From Nitrospirota bacterium (lineage in GTDB: Bacteria; Nitrospirota; Thermodesulfovibrionia; Thermodesulfovibrionales; Dissulfurispiraceae), in the NCBI GenBank assembly GCA_040752355.1, contig JBFMHE010000021.1, positions 1-64,000 on the forward strand: DNA of 64,000 bases, in the 5' to 3' direction. The notes below the pieces were generated by a model, which worked only from the letters and a program-made list of their open reading frames with translations, made no database searches and was not told the origin of the DNA. Made by a program: the position numbers and the translations under genes. Positions 48,501 to 56,501 of the stretch are shown here, piece by piece. Positions within the stretch are counted from its first letter, which is position 1. Every line of letters starts with the position of its first letter.

Positions 48501-48919
48501 CACCGTGCGTCTTCCTTTTTCAAATCCTTCGCTAGTCCGGCGATCTTCTGCCACCAGGAGCGGAGTGTCGCTATGAAAGACTTCTCTTCGGCAGCGGCAT
48601 CACCGGATTGCCCCCCGGCCTTCGCGCTCTTCTTTTTCGGGGAGGGGTCATCGGCATGCCGGCGCTCGTCGGTCTTCTTTCCCTCAATCGCCTCTTCGGC
48701 CTTTCCGGTCCACTCCTTGAGCTTCTTCTCGGTAGCGTCCCTCTTCCCTTTGATCGCGTCCGCGCGCTCGCCGAGTTCTTCGGTGCTCTTCTGAATCGCG
48801 CCTCCTGTCTTCTCCCCGAACCAGCGGAACCTCTCCCCGCCGCTCCAGAGGGCAAGTGCCACGAAGGCGATGCCGCCGACTATCGCGAAGCAGAGGACCC
48901 GTTTAACCAGCCCGCACAT
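48500..48919 (-). CDS. Small single-pass membrane protein between lolC/E and lolD
   Basis: The protein has 139 residues with a membrane helix at 5-25 (VKRVLCFAIVGGIAFVALALW) followed by a long, highly charged, Lys/Glu-rich helical or disordered region and a short C-terminal amphipathic helix (IATLRSWWQKIAGLAKDLKK). No family was recognised. It overlaps both neighbours by one base (TGATG at each junction), so it is translated together with the Lol transporter. It might be a coiled-coil accessory. The start is at 48919; a GTG at 48922 is an alternative. Confidence 0.65.
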   Translation of the reverse strand: MCGLVKRVLCFAIVGGIAFVALALWSGGERFRWFGEKTGGAIQKSTEELGERADAIKGKRDATEKKLKEWTGKAEEAIEGKKTDERRHADDPSPKKKSAKAGGQSGDAAAEEKSFIATLRSWWQKIAGLAKDLKKEDAR

Positions 48920-50148
48920 CACTCGTACCTCAACGGCTCGACCGGATTGAGCTTTGCCGCATGGTAGGACGGATAGAGCGTCGAGAGAAAGCTGATCGTC
49001 ACCGCCGAGACCGAGACGACGAGAAAGTCGATGAATTTCATCTTCACCGGCAGCTTGCTCAGGTAATACACATCGGCGGGGAGCTTGATGATCTCGTAAT
49101 TGTTGAGCACCACGCCGAGCGCGTAGCCGCCCGCTATGCCGATCGTCGTACCGATGATACCTATGAAGAGCCCCTGGAACACGAAGACCAGCATGACGCC
49201 CCGGTTGGTGGCGCCCATCGCCTTCAGGATGGCTATCTCCCGCTGCTTCTCCATCACATTCATCATAAGCGTGCTGACGATATTGAACGAGGCGACGAGC
49301 ACGATGAGGATCAGGATGACGAACATGGCGAACTTCTCGAGCTTCAGCGCCGAGAAGAGGTTCTTGTTCATCTGCATCCAGTCCTTCGCATAGAAGGGGA
49401 AGCCCAATGCGCTGGTTACCGAGGTGCGCACCTCCGGCGCACGGTAGATGTCGTCGAGCCGGAGCTCGATCCCCGAGACGGTATCGCCGTAGCCGAAGAA
49501 CTCCTGGGCCGCCTTCATATCCGTGAGCACGAGACTGGTGTCGTACTCGAACATCCCCACCTCGAAGATCGCCCCTACCCTGAACTGCTTCACCTTCGGG
49601 AGCATGCCGAGGGGCCCTACTTCGCCCACCGGGGAAATGACATTGATCGTATCGCCGACCATGGCGCCGATCATCGACGCCAGCTCCTTTCCTATGACGA
49701 TCCAGGGCAGGTCGCCTCTCTTCGCGAGATCCTCGATGCTCCCCTCCTTGATATGTCCCAGGATATCGGTCGTCTTTGCTTCGGACTGGAGCTGTATGCC
49801 CCGCATGAAGACGCCGTGCGCCCTCTTGCCGGAAGAGACCATAACCTGTCCCATGACAAAGGGCGAGACCGAAGTGACATGCGGCTCGTCCTTCAGCTTC
49901 GAGAGCACCTCCTGGTAATCGGCGATCGCACCCCGGTAGTTGAGCACCACCGCATGGGCGTTGGCCCCGAGGATCTTCTTCTGGAGGTCCTCGTGGAAGC
50001 CGCTCATCACCGAGAGGACGACGAGGAGCGCCATCACCCCGACGGCAACGCCGCTGATCGAGATGATCGCGTTGAACGATATGCCCTTATGCTTCTTTTT
50101 CGACTTGAGATAGCGCAGGGCGATGAACAGCGAATAGGACAGGTTCAT
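48919..50148 (-). CDS. lolC: Lipoprotein-releasing ABC transporter permease LolC/LolE
   Basis: The 409-residue MacB/FtsX-type permease has a first membrane helix at about 25-47 after the basic IALRYLKSKKKHKGISFNAI, a large periplasmic domain (50-270) and three membrane helices at the C-terminus (about 275-390). Family landmarks are VLSVMSGFHEDLQKKILG and MMNVMEKQREIAILKAMGAT. It forms the inner-membrane pore that passes lipoproteins to LolA. Only one permease gene is present, so it may act as a homodimer (LolF-like), as in many bacteria outside the gammaproteobacteria. Confidence 0.92.
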   Translation of the reverse strand: MNLSYSLFIALRYLKSKKKHKGISFNAIISISGVAVGVMALLVVLSVMSGFHEDLQKKILGANAHAVVLNYRGAIADYQEVLSKLKDEPHVTSVSPFVMGQVMVSSGKRAHGVFMRGIQLQSEAKTTDILGHIKEGSIEDLAKRGDLPWIVIGKELASMIGAMVGDTINVISPVGEVGPLGMLPKVKQFRVGAIFEVGMFEYDTSLVLTDMKAAQEFFGYGDTVSGIELRLDDIYRAPEVRTSVTSALGFPFYAKDWMQMNKNLFSALKLEKFAMFVILILIVLVASFNIVSTLMMNVMEKQREIAILKAMGATNRGVMLVFVFQGLFIGIIGTTIGIAGGYALGVVLNNYEIIKLPADVYYLSKLPVKMKFIDFLVVSVSAVTISFLSTLYPSYHAAKLNPVEPLRYE

Positions 50149-50228
50149 AGTTCTATGATAAAGGATAGCGTGGGGTTACGCTCAAGAATAAAAAATATAC
50201 GCCCATTCTGTCAAACGTCAAGGTACGC

Positions 50229-51704
50229 TTACGCCTCTGGTTTCAACTGCGGGAAGAGCACCACGTCGCGTATGGAGGGGGAATTGGTGAGCAGCATGAC
50301 GAGACGGTCGATCCCGATGCCCTCTCCGGCAGCCGGCGGCATGCCGTACTCGAGGGCCCTGACGAAATCCTCGTCCATCCAGTGCGCCTCCTCATCGCCC
50401 TTCTTCTTCGCCTCGACCTGCTTCATGAAGCGCTCTCTCTGGTCTACAGGGTCGTTCAGCTCGGAGAAGGCGTTGGCGATCTCCCGCGAGGCGATGAAGA
50501 GTTCGAACCGCTCCACTAATTCCGGGGCGTCGGCCTTTCTCTTGGCGAGCGGCGACAGCTCCACCGGGTAATCAATGATAAAGGTCGGCTGCACCAGCTC
50601 GGGCTCGACAAACTCCTTGAATATCTCGTCGAGGACCTTTGCATGCGACGAGCCGGTGGGGATATCGAGCTTCTGCGAGCGCGCCCAGGCAACGGCTTTC
50701 TCCGGGTCCGATACCACCTCTTCGGGCACGCCCTTCTGCTTCAGGGCGTCGAGCATCGGGACCTTCGGCCAGGGGGGCGTCAGATCGATTACCGTATCGT
50801 TGTAGGGGACGCGCAGGGTACCGATCGCCCGCTGGGCGACATACGAGAATATCTCCTCGGTAAAGGTCATGAGATAGCGGTAATCCTTGTAGGCCATATA
50901 GAATTCGAGCATCGTGAATTCCGGGTTGTGCTTCGTCGAGATGCCTTCGTTCCTGAAGTTCTTGTTCAGCTCGAAGACCCGCTCGTAGCCGCCCACCAGG
51001 AGCCGCTTCAGGTAGAGCTCGGGGGCGATCCTGAGATACAGCTCGATATCGAGGGCGTTGTGGTGCGTCTTGAAGGGCCGCGCCGTGGCGCCTCCGGGGA
51101 TCTGGTGCATCATCGGCGTCTCGACCTCGATAAACCCGCGGGACTCGAGGAAATCCCGTATCGACTTGATGATGGCGCTCCTCTTGGCGAAGACCTCCTT
51201 CACCTCGGGGTTCACGATCAGGTCGACATAGCGCTGGCGGTACCTGATCTCTATATCCCGCAGGCCGTGCCACTTCTCGGGGAGCGGGCGGAGCGACTTG
51301 CTCAGGAGGACGATATCCTTCACCTCGATCGTCAGCTCGTCGGTCTTCGTCCTGAAGAGCCTTCCCGCTACGCCGACGATGTCGCCGATATCGAGCTTCT
51401 TTACCAGGCCGTATTTCTCGCCGAGGACATCCTTCTTGAGATAGATCTGGATCCTCCCGCTCGCGTCCTGGATATGCGCGAAAGAGGCCTTGCCGAAGTC
51501 CCTCATCGCGACGATCCGGCCTGCAACGGAAGTGTTCACCGTCTCCTCTTCGAGCTTCTCCTTCGAAACAGACTGATAGGTCTCCTTGAGCGCGGCAGCA
51601 TGCGCTTCGGGCGAGAACCTGCCGTCATACGGGTTGATCCCGCCCTCCTGCAGATCGCCGAGCTTCTTAAACCGTTGTTCTATAAGTTCGTTCGTTTCTT
51701 CCAT
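50229..51704 (-). CDS. lysS: Lysyl-tRNA synthetase, class II
   Basis: The synthetase has 491 residues with an N-terminal OB-fold anticodon-binding domain (about 55-150, VAGRIVAMRDFGKASFAHIQ) and a class II catalytic core: motif 1 in FLESRGFIEVETPMM, motif 2 FRNEGISTKHNPEFTMLEFY and motif 3 GIGIDRLVMLLT. The ATG at 51704 fits the usual short N-terminal helix. It lies 12 bases after a consensus -10, so the leader is very short and lacks a Shine-Dalgarno. It precedes the lolC/E gene by 80 bases on the same strand and may be co-transcribed with it. Confidence 0.96.
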   Translation of the reverse strand: MEETNELIEQRFKKLGDLQEGGINPYDGRFSPEAHAAALKETYQSVSKEKLEEETVNTSVAGRIVAMRDFGKASFAHIQDASGRIQIYLKKDVLGEKYGLVKKLDIGDIVGVAGRLFRTKTDELTIEVKDIVLLSKSLRPLPEKWHGLRDIEIRYRQRYVDLIVNPEVKEVFAKRSAIIKSIRDFLESRGFIEVETPMMHQIPGGATARPFKTHHNALDIELYLRIAPELYLKRLLVGGYERVFELNKNFRNEGISTKHNPEFTMLEFYMAYKDYRYLMTFTEEIFSYVAQRAIGTLRVPYNDTVIDLTPPWPKVPMLDALKQKGVPEEVVSDPEKAVAWARSQKLDIPTGSSHAKVLDEIFKEFVEPELVQPTFIIDYPVELSPLAKRKADAPELVERFELFIASREIANAFSELNDPVDQRERFMKQVEAKKKGDEEAHWMDEDFVRALEYGMPPAAGEGIGIDRLVMLLTNSPSIRDVVLFPQLKPEA

Positions 51705-51716
51705 CACAAGCTTTTG

Positions 51717-51746
51717 ATTATACTCGTCACCCTTTGTACAAGTCAA
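51717..51746 (-). promoter_or_regulatory. lysS promoter
   Basis: On the minus strand, TTGACT (51741-51746) and TATAAT (51717-51722) are 18 bases apart. The predicted start leaves a leader of only about five bases before the lysS ATG. Confidence 0.7.
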
Positions 51747-51757
51747 ATGAAGGAAGC

Positions 51758-51897
51758 CCTCAGCGCTCAGCCGTCAGCTATCAGCCCTTAAAACTGCGGC
51801 TTTCAGCCTTCAGCGCTCGGCTTTCAGCAGCGGATCCTTCATTATTTGCTAACGCTGAGAGCTGGTAGCTGATAGCTGAATGCTGATGGCTGAAAGC
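51758..51897. repeat. Heptamer (CAGCNNT) arrays in two orientations
   Basis: From 51758 to about 51831, CAGC-based units are tandemly spaced at seven bases (CAGCGCT, CAGCCGT, CAGCTAT and others). From 51852 to 51897 the complementary units (GCTGAGA, GCTGATA, GCTGAAT, GCTGATG, GCTGAAA) run in the opposite sense. Together they can form an imperfect large hairpin between divergent lysS and tpiA. A short array of the same unit lies at 39978-40004. Confidence 0.7.
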
Positions 51898-51904
51898 TTA
51901 ATCC

Positions 51905-51933
51905 TTGACAGGATGGTGAAAATACACTAAATT
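51905..51933 (+). promoter_or_regulatory. tpiA promoter
   Basis: A consensus TTGACA (51905-51910), a 17-base spacer and TAAATT (51928-51933) lie directly before tpiA. The -10 ends six bases before the ATG, which lacks a Shine-Dalgarno, so the mRNA is probably leaderless. Confidence 0.7.
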
Positions 51934-51939
51934 ATAAAA

Positions 51940-52689
51940 ATGCGCACGCCCTTCTTGGCCGCAAACTGGAAGATGAACAAGACCATCGGGGAGACGGAAT
52001 CCTTCCTCAGGGAGTTCGCGCCGCTCGTAGCCGGCGCCGCCGGCAGGGAGGTCGTCATCGCCCCTCCCTTCACCGCGCTCGCGGCAGCGGCAGCGCTCAT
52101 TAAGGGCACGGCGATCCAGCTCTGCGCGCAGGATGTGTTTTACGAGGAGAAGGGGGCATATACCGGCGAGGTTGCGCCGGGCATGCTTGCCGACGCAGGC
52201 TGCTCCCAGGTCATCATCGGCCATTCGGAGCGGCGCCAGTACTTCAAAGAGACGGACGGTATTCTCAACAAGAAAGTGAGAGCGGCGCGGAGCCATACTC
52301 TGAAGGTCATCTTCTGCATCGGCGAATCCCTGGAGGAGCGGGAGGCGGGAAAGACCTTCGAGGTGCTCAAACGCGAGCTGGCAGAGGGCTTGAAAGAGAC
52401 CTCGCCCGAGGGAATCGTCGTCGCCTACGAGCCGATATGGGCCATCGGCACCGGGAAGACCGCGACGACCGAGCAGGCCCAGGAGGCGCATTACTACATC
52501 CGCGAACAGCTCGCCGGGCTCTACGGCGCTGCCGCGACTGCCATGAGAATTCTCTACGGCGGCAGCGTGACGCCGGAGAACATCGACGCGCTCATGGCCT
52601 GTCCCGACGTGGACGGCGCGCTCGTCGGCGGCGCGAGCCTCAAGCCGGACAGTTTCGCCCGCATAGTGAACTATAGTAAAATAGGATAA
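51940..52689 (+). CDS. tpiA: Triosephosphate isomerase
   Basis: The TIM-barrel enzyme has 249 residues and interconverts dihydroxyacetone phosphate and glyceraldehyde 3-phosphate. Catalytic residues are visible: Lys in AANWKMN, His in IIGHSERR, Glu in VVAYEPIWAIGTGKTAT (the flexible loop) and the phosphate-binding ILYGGSV and LVGGASL. Length is normal. It is followed by secG after 27 bases, a common pair in many bacteria. The start ATG is unusually close to the promoter. Confidence 0.97.
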   Translation: MRTPFLAANWKMNKTIGETESFLREFAPLVAGAAGREVVIAPPFTALAAAAALIKGTAIQLCAQDVFYEEKGAYTGEVAPGMLADAGCSQVIIGHSERRQYFKETDGILNKKVRAARSHTLKVIFCIGESLEEREAGKTFEVLKRELAEGLKETSPEGIVVAYEPIWAIGTGKTATTEQAQEAHYYIREQLAGLYGAAATAMRILYGGSVTPENIDALMACPDVDGALVGGASLKPDSFARIVNYSKIG

Positions 52690-52716
52690 ACGAACCGTAC
52701 GTATGAGGAGGAGAGA

Positions 52717-53064
52717 GTGGCAACGTTAATCATCATCATACATGTCCTGGCGAGCTTGTTTCTCATCGCCATCGTCCTGCTGCAGAGCGGTAAGGGAGCG
52801 GAGATCGGGGCCGCCTTCGGCGGGTCGAGCCAGACCCTTTTCGGCAGCAGAGGCGCCGCAACGTTCCTGAACAAGCTCACCACGATATCGGCGGTGGTCT
52901 TCATGCTGACGTCTCTTACGCTCACCATGGTTACTACCAAGAGCGCATCAGTCATCCAGCAGACCGCGCCCGCCGACCAGAAGAAGGCGATCCCGCAGCA
53001 GCAGGTGCCGCAGCAAGTGCCCCAGCAGCCGCAGCAGCCGTTACAGCAGCCACTCACGAAATAA
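52717..53064 (+). CDS. secG: Preprotein translocase subunit SecG
   Basis: The protein has 115 residues and two membrane helices (about 2-22 and 55-75) joined by the conserved loop LQSGKGAEIGAAFGGSSQTLFG. It belongs to the SecYEG channel and assists export. The C-terminal 30 residues form a Gln/Pro-rich tail (QQQVPQQVPQQPQQPLQQ), longer and more repetitive than usual. The start is GTG with GAGGAGAGA just upstream. The terminator following it lies inside the 5' part of the next ORF. Confidence 0.93.
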   Translation: MATLIIIIHVLASLFLIAIVLLQSGKGAEIGAAFGGSSQTLFGSRGAATFLNKLTTISAVVFMLTSLTLTMVTTKSASVIQQTAPADQKKAIPQQQVPQQVPQQPQQPLQQPLTK

Positions 53065-53068
53065 GCGC

Positions 53069-54697
53069 ATGATCCATAGAGTCCCAGTCCCGGAAAGGAG
53101 AGCCTCTGCTCTCCTTCTCCGGGTTTTCTTGCTTGCCGTTCTCGCCCTTGCCGTCGCAGGATGTTCCCGGGCGCCCGAGATCAAGTCCCCCCGGGCGATC
53201 ACCGTAGGCTCGCTGGGAGAAGCCAAGCGTCTCATCCCCTTTCTTGCATCTGACGGCCCATCAGCGGAAATCAGCGGATTGATATTCAACGGCCTCGTAA
53301 AATACGATAAAAACATAAATTTAGTCGGCGATCTCGCTGAATCGTGGGAGGTGAGCCCCGATGGCCTCACCATCACCTTCCATTTACGAAGAGGGGTGAG
53401 ATGGCATGACGGGGCAGAATTCACTGCCGAGGATGTTCTCTTCACCTATCAAAAAGTGACCGACCCGAACGTCCCCACCCCCTACAGCAGCAACTACGGT
53501 CCGGTGGCTGCGATTGCTGCACCGGACACCTATACGGTCAAGGTTACCTATAAAGAACCCTTTGCACCGGCCCTTGAGTCATGGGGCATGGGGATCGTGC
53601 CGAAACACCTCCTCGAGGGCAAGGATGTGGCGTCTCCGGAAGTGAACAGAAATCCCGTCGGTACAGGCCCCTATAAACTTAAAGAGTGGATTACCGGCCA
53701 GAGGATCGTTCTCGAGGCGTTCGATGGTTACTTCGAGGGGCGGCCCAATATCGATCGGTTTATCTCGAGGGTGATTCCCGATCAGTCGACCATGTTCCTG
53801 GAGTTGAAGTTCGGCGGCATCGATATCACCAGCGTAACGCCGGCGCAGTACAAACTCCAGGTCAATACCGATTTCTTTAACACCTATTTCCAGAACTTCC
53901 GCTATCCTGCGTTCCAGTATACTTATTTGGGATATAACCTCCTGAACCCGCTCTTTCAGGACAAACGGGTCCGGCAGGCGATTGCGCATGCAGTCAACAA
54001 GAAGGAAATAATAGCGGGAGTTCTCCTGGGTTATGGCACTCCCGTTACGGGACCGTTCTCTCCGGAGTCATGGGCGTACAATCACGATGTCAAAGATTTT
54101 GAGTACAGTCCCGAGAAAGCGCTGCAGCTGCTCTCGGAGGCGGGGTGGACTATGAATTCTTCGGGACTGCTCGAAAAAAACGGGCGGGTCTTCTCTTTCT
54201 CAGTAATTACCAACCAAGGCAATGAGTCACGGCTCAAGGCCGCACAGATACTCAGAGAGCAACTGAGGCGAGTCGGTATCGATATGAACATAAAGGTCCT
54301 CGAGTGGCAGGCCCTTCTCAATGAGTTCATCCACAAGAAACAGTTTGAGGCGGTTATTTTGGGATGGTCGATGGGCAGAGATCCCGATAACTACGATGTA
54401 TGGCATTCATCAAAGACCAAGGAGGGAGAGCAGAATCACGTCTCGTATAAGAATGAAGAGGTCGATAGACTGCTCATAGAAGGCCGACAGACGTTCGATA
54501 AGGAAAGAAGAAGAGAACTCTACAATAAAATGCACGCGATACTCTCCGAGGAACAGCCCTATTTGTTCCTCTATGTCCCCGATGCGCTCCCGGTGCTCCA
54601 TAAGCGCTTCAAGGGAGTCGAGAAAGCGCCAATCGGCATCTGGCACGACTTCATCCACTGGTATGTGCCGAAGAACAAGGCCGAGTGGTACCAGTAA
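53069..54697 (+). CDS. Peptide/oligopeptide ABC-type substrate-binding lipoprotein
   Basis: The 542-residue family 5 extracellular solute-binding protein (DppA/OppA-like) has an N-terminal signal with lipobox LAVAGC, placing lipidated Cys32 at the membrane. Domain landmarks are GLVKYDKNINLVGDLAESWE, ITFHLRRGVRWHDGAEFTAE, NPVGTGPYKLKEW and DKRVRQAIAHAVNKKEI. No permease or ATPase genes of the Opp type follow. The next genes are an unrelated ABC-2 exporter, so this binding protein may work with a distant transporter or in sensing. Codons for residues 7-20 overlap a strong terminator-like hairpin. The start at 53069 gives the basic n-region expected of a signal peptide. Confidence 0.88.
   Translation: MIHRVPVPERRASALLLRVFLLAVLALAVAGCSRAPEIKSPRAITVGSLGEAKRLIPFLASDGPSAEISGLIFNGLVKYDKNINLVGDLAESWEVSPDGLTITFHLRRGVRWHDGAEFTAEDVLFTYQKVTDPNVPTPYSSNYGPVAAIAAPDTYTVKVTYKEPFAPALESWGMGIVPKHLLEGKDVASPEVNRNPVGTGPYKLKEWITGQRIVLEAFDGYFEGRPNIDRFISRVIPDQSTMFLELKFGGIDITSVTPAQYKLQVNTDFFNTYFQNFRYPAFQYTYLGYNLLNPLFQDKRVRQAIAHAVNKKEIIAGVLLGYGTPVTGPFSPESWAYNHDVKDFEYSPEKALQLLSEAGWTMNSSGLLEKNGRVFSFSVITNQGNESRLKAAQILREQLRRVGIDMNIKVLEWQALLNEFIHKKQFEAVILGWSMGRDPDNYDVWHSSKTKEGEQNHVSYKNEEVDRLLIEGRQTFDKERRRELYNKMHAILSEEQPYLFLYVPDALPVLHKRFKGVEKAPIGIWHDFIHWYVPKNKAEWYQ
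53089..53130 (+). terminator. Terminator-like hairpin inside the start of the binding-protein gene
   Basis: CCCGGAAAGGAGAG pairs with CTCTCCTTCTCCGGG (14 pairs, one bulged base, six-base loop), followed by TTTTCTT. It lies 25 bases past the secG stop and within codons 7-20 of the next gene, so it could act as an attenuator. Confidence 0.65.
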
Positions 54698-54725
54698 GCC
54701 GGCGTAATAGGGTAAACTTAACCGT

Positions 54726-55712
54726 ATGCCTGCAATCACCGTAGAACACCTCTCGAAAAAGTTCGGCGCTGTCGCCGCTGTCGACGATGTCTCGTTCGAG
54801 GTCGACGAAGGCGCGATCTTCGGCTTCCTCGGTCCGAACGGCGCCGGGAAGACGACGACGATCAACATCCTCTGCACCCTGCTCTCTCCCACCTCGGGCA
54901 GCGCCCGCATCGACGGCCACGACTGCATGCGGGAATCGGCGGCGGTGAGGAAGAAGATCGGGATCGTCTTCCAGGACAACACGCTCGACAAGGAGCTTAC
55001 CGCCTACGAGAATCTCCTCTTCCACTCCTATCTCTACAGCATCCCGAGGGCCGAACGGAAGCGGAACATCGAGCAGGCGCTCCATTTCGTAGGCCTCTAC
55101 GACCGGAGAGGGGAGCAGGTCAAGCGCTTCTCGGGCGGGATGAAGCGGCGTCTCGAGGTGGCGCGCTCCCTTATCCATCAGCCCAGGGTGCTCTTTCTGG
55201 ACGAACCGACGCTCGGCCTCGATCCCCAGAGCAGGACCAATTTATGGGAGTTCATCGCGACCCTGCCGGAAAAGCAGGGCGTCACCGTCTTCATGACCAC
55301 GCACTATATGGACGAAGCCGAAATATGCGACCGGATCGCGATCATCGATCAGGGAAAGATCATCGCCGAGGGCTCTCCCGACGACCTGAAAAAAATGGTG
55401 GGCGGCGATGTCATTTACCTGAGGACCACGGATAATGCGAAGGCGATGCGCGACCTGAAGGCGCTCCTCGATCTCGATGCCGAGGAACGGGAAGGCGAGG
55501 TATTCATCTCGACGGCGCGGGGCGACGCCTGCATCCCCCGGCTCATCACCGCCCTCGCCGACATGGTCGTCTCGGTGCGGCTCCAGCGCCCGACTTTGAA
55601 CGATGTCTTTCTGAAGCTCACGGGCAAAGCCATCCGTCCCGAGACCATGTCGAGCAGCGACGAGTTCAAGGCGTCGATCCGTTCGTATCGAAGAAAGTTC
55701 GAGAAGGGGTAG
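54726..55712 (+). CDS. ABC-2 type exporter ATPase (DrrA-like)
   Basis: The ATPase has 328 residues: Walker A GPNGAGKTTT, Q-loop VFQDNTLDKELTAYENL, signature FSGGMKRRLEVARSL, Walker B VLFLDEPTLGLDP and switch His in MTTHYMDEAE. The 90-residue C-terminal extension (GDVIYLRTTDNAKAMRDLKA onward) is typical of DrrA/CcmA-like subunits. The GLDPQSR and GMKRRLE sequences place it with the drug or polysaccharide ABC-2 exporters. The permease gene follows six bases later, giving a two-gene exporter of unknown substrate. Confidence 0.92.
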   Translation: MPAITVEHLSKKFGAVAAVDDVSFEVDEGAIFGFLGPNGAGKTTTINILCTLLSPTSGSARIDGHDCMRESAAVRKKIGIVFQDNTLDKELTAYENLLFHSYLYSIPRAERKRNIEQALHFVGLYDRRGEQVKRFSGGMKRRLEVARSLIHQPRVLFLDEPTLGLDPQSRTNLWEFIATLPEKQGVTVFMTTHYMDEAEICDRIAIIDQGKIIAEGSPDDLKKMVGGDVIYLRTTDNAKAMRDLKALLDLDAEEREGEVFISTARGDACIPRLITALADMVVSVRLQRPTLNDVFLKLTGKAIRPETMSSSDEFKASIRSYRRKFEKG

Positions 55713-55718
55713 GAGCGC

Positions 55719-56486
55719 ATGAGCGCAAGTCTGAACGCAATCTACGTCGTCGTCGCCCGCGAGCTCATAAAGTTCTTCAGGGAGCGGGGGCGGCTCGTCT
55801 CGACCCTCGCCCGTCCCGTCATCTGGCTCTTCCTCGTCGGCGGCGGCATGTCGCGGCTGGTCTCTCCCGACATGGGCATGCCCTACATGCAATTCATCTT
55901 TCCGGGCATCATCGGGATGACCATTCTCTTCAGCTCCATCTTTTCCTCGATTTCCATAATATGGGACAAGGAATTCGGTTTCATGAAAGAGATGCTCGTC
56001 GCGCCGGTGCCGCGGTTTTCGCTCGTAGTCGGCAAGGCGCTGAGCGGCACCGTCGTCTCGACGCTCCAGGCCCTTGTCATCCTGCTGCTCTTCCCCTTCG
56101 TCGGCCTCGAACTGGGAGTGCTCCAGATCATCCTCATCCTCGGCATCTCCCTGCTCCTCTCCTTCTGCATCTCCTCGCTCGGCATTCTCATCGCCTCTTT
56201 CTACGAAAGCTTCGAGAGCTTCAGCGTCATCATGAACTTCATCATCATGCCGATGTTCTTCCTTTCGGGAGCGATGTACCCGGTGAAGCTGCTGCCGCCG
56301 GTGCTCGGCCTCTTCACCCGGATCAATCCCCTTACCTACGGCATCGACGCGCTGAAATATATGGTCTTCCCCGAGCGGAAGCTGCTTACGCACGACTTTC
56401 CGCTCAGCCTGGATATCGCGGTCATTGTACTTGCCTCGGCGGTCTTTGTTGTCGTGGCAGGATATGTATTCGAAAAGCGGAAATAA
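55719..56486 (+). CDS. ABC-2 type exporter permease (DrrB-like)
   Basis: The membrane protein has 255 residues and six helices. The N-terminus (YVVVARELIKFFRERGRLVSTLARPVIW) is a cytoplasmic coupling helix, followed by MQFIFPGIIGMTILFSSIFS, the conserved DKEFGFMKEMLVAPV loop and FFLSGAMYPVKLLPPVLGLFTRINPLTYGIDALKYM near the end. It forms the export channel with the ATPase encoded six bases upstream. The substrate cannot be told from sequence. Confidence 0.92.
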   Translation: MSASLNAIYVVVARELIKFFRERGRLVSTLARPVIWLFLVGGGMSRLVSPDMGMPYMQFIFPGIIGMTILFSSIFSSISIIWDKEFGFMKEMLVAPVPRFSLVVGKALSGTVVSTLQALVILLLFPFVGLELGVLQIILILGISLLLSFCISSLGILIASFYESFESFSVIMNFIIMPMFFLSGAMYPVKLLPPVLGLFTRINPLTYGIDALKYMVFPERKLLTHDFPLSLDIAVIVLASAVFVVVAGYVFEKRK

Positions 56487-56501
56487 CGGAGCACCCCTGC
56501 A

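Noticed and set aside
51758-51897. CRISPR array
   Set aside because: The units are 7 bases long and contiguous without unique spacers, and no cas genes are nearby.
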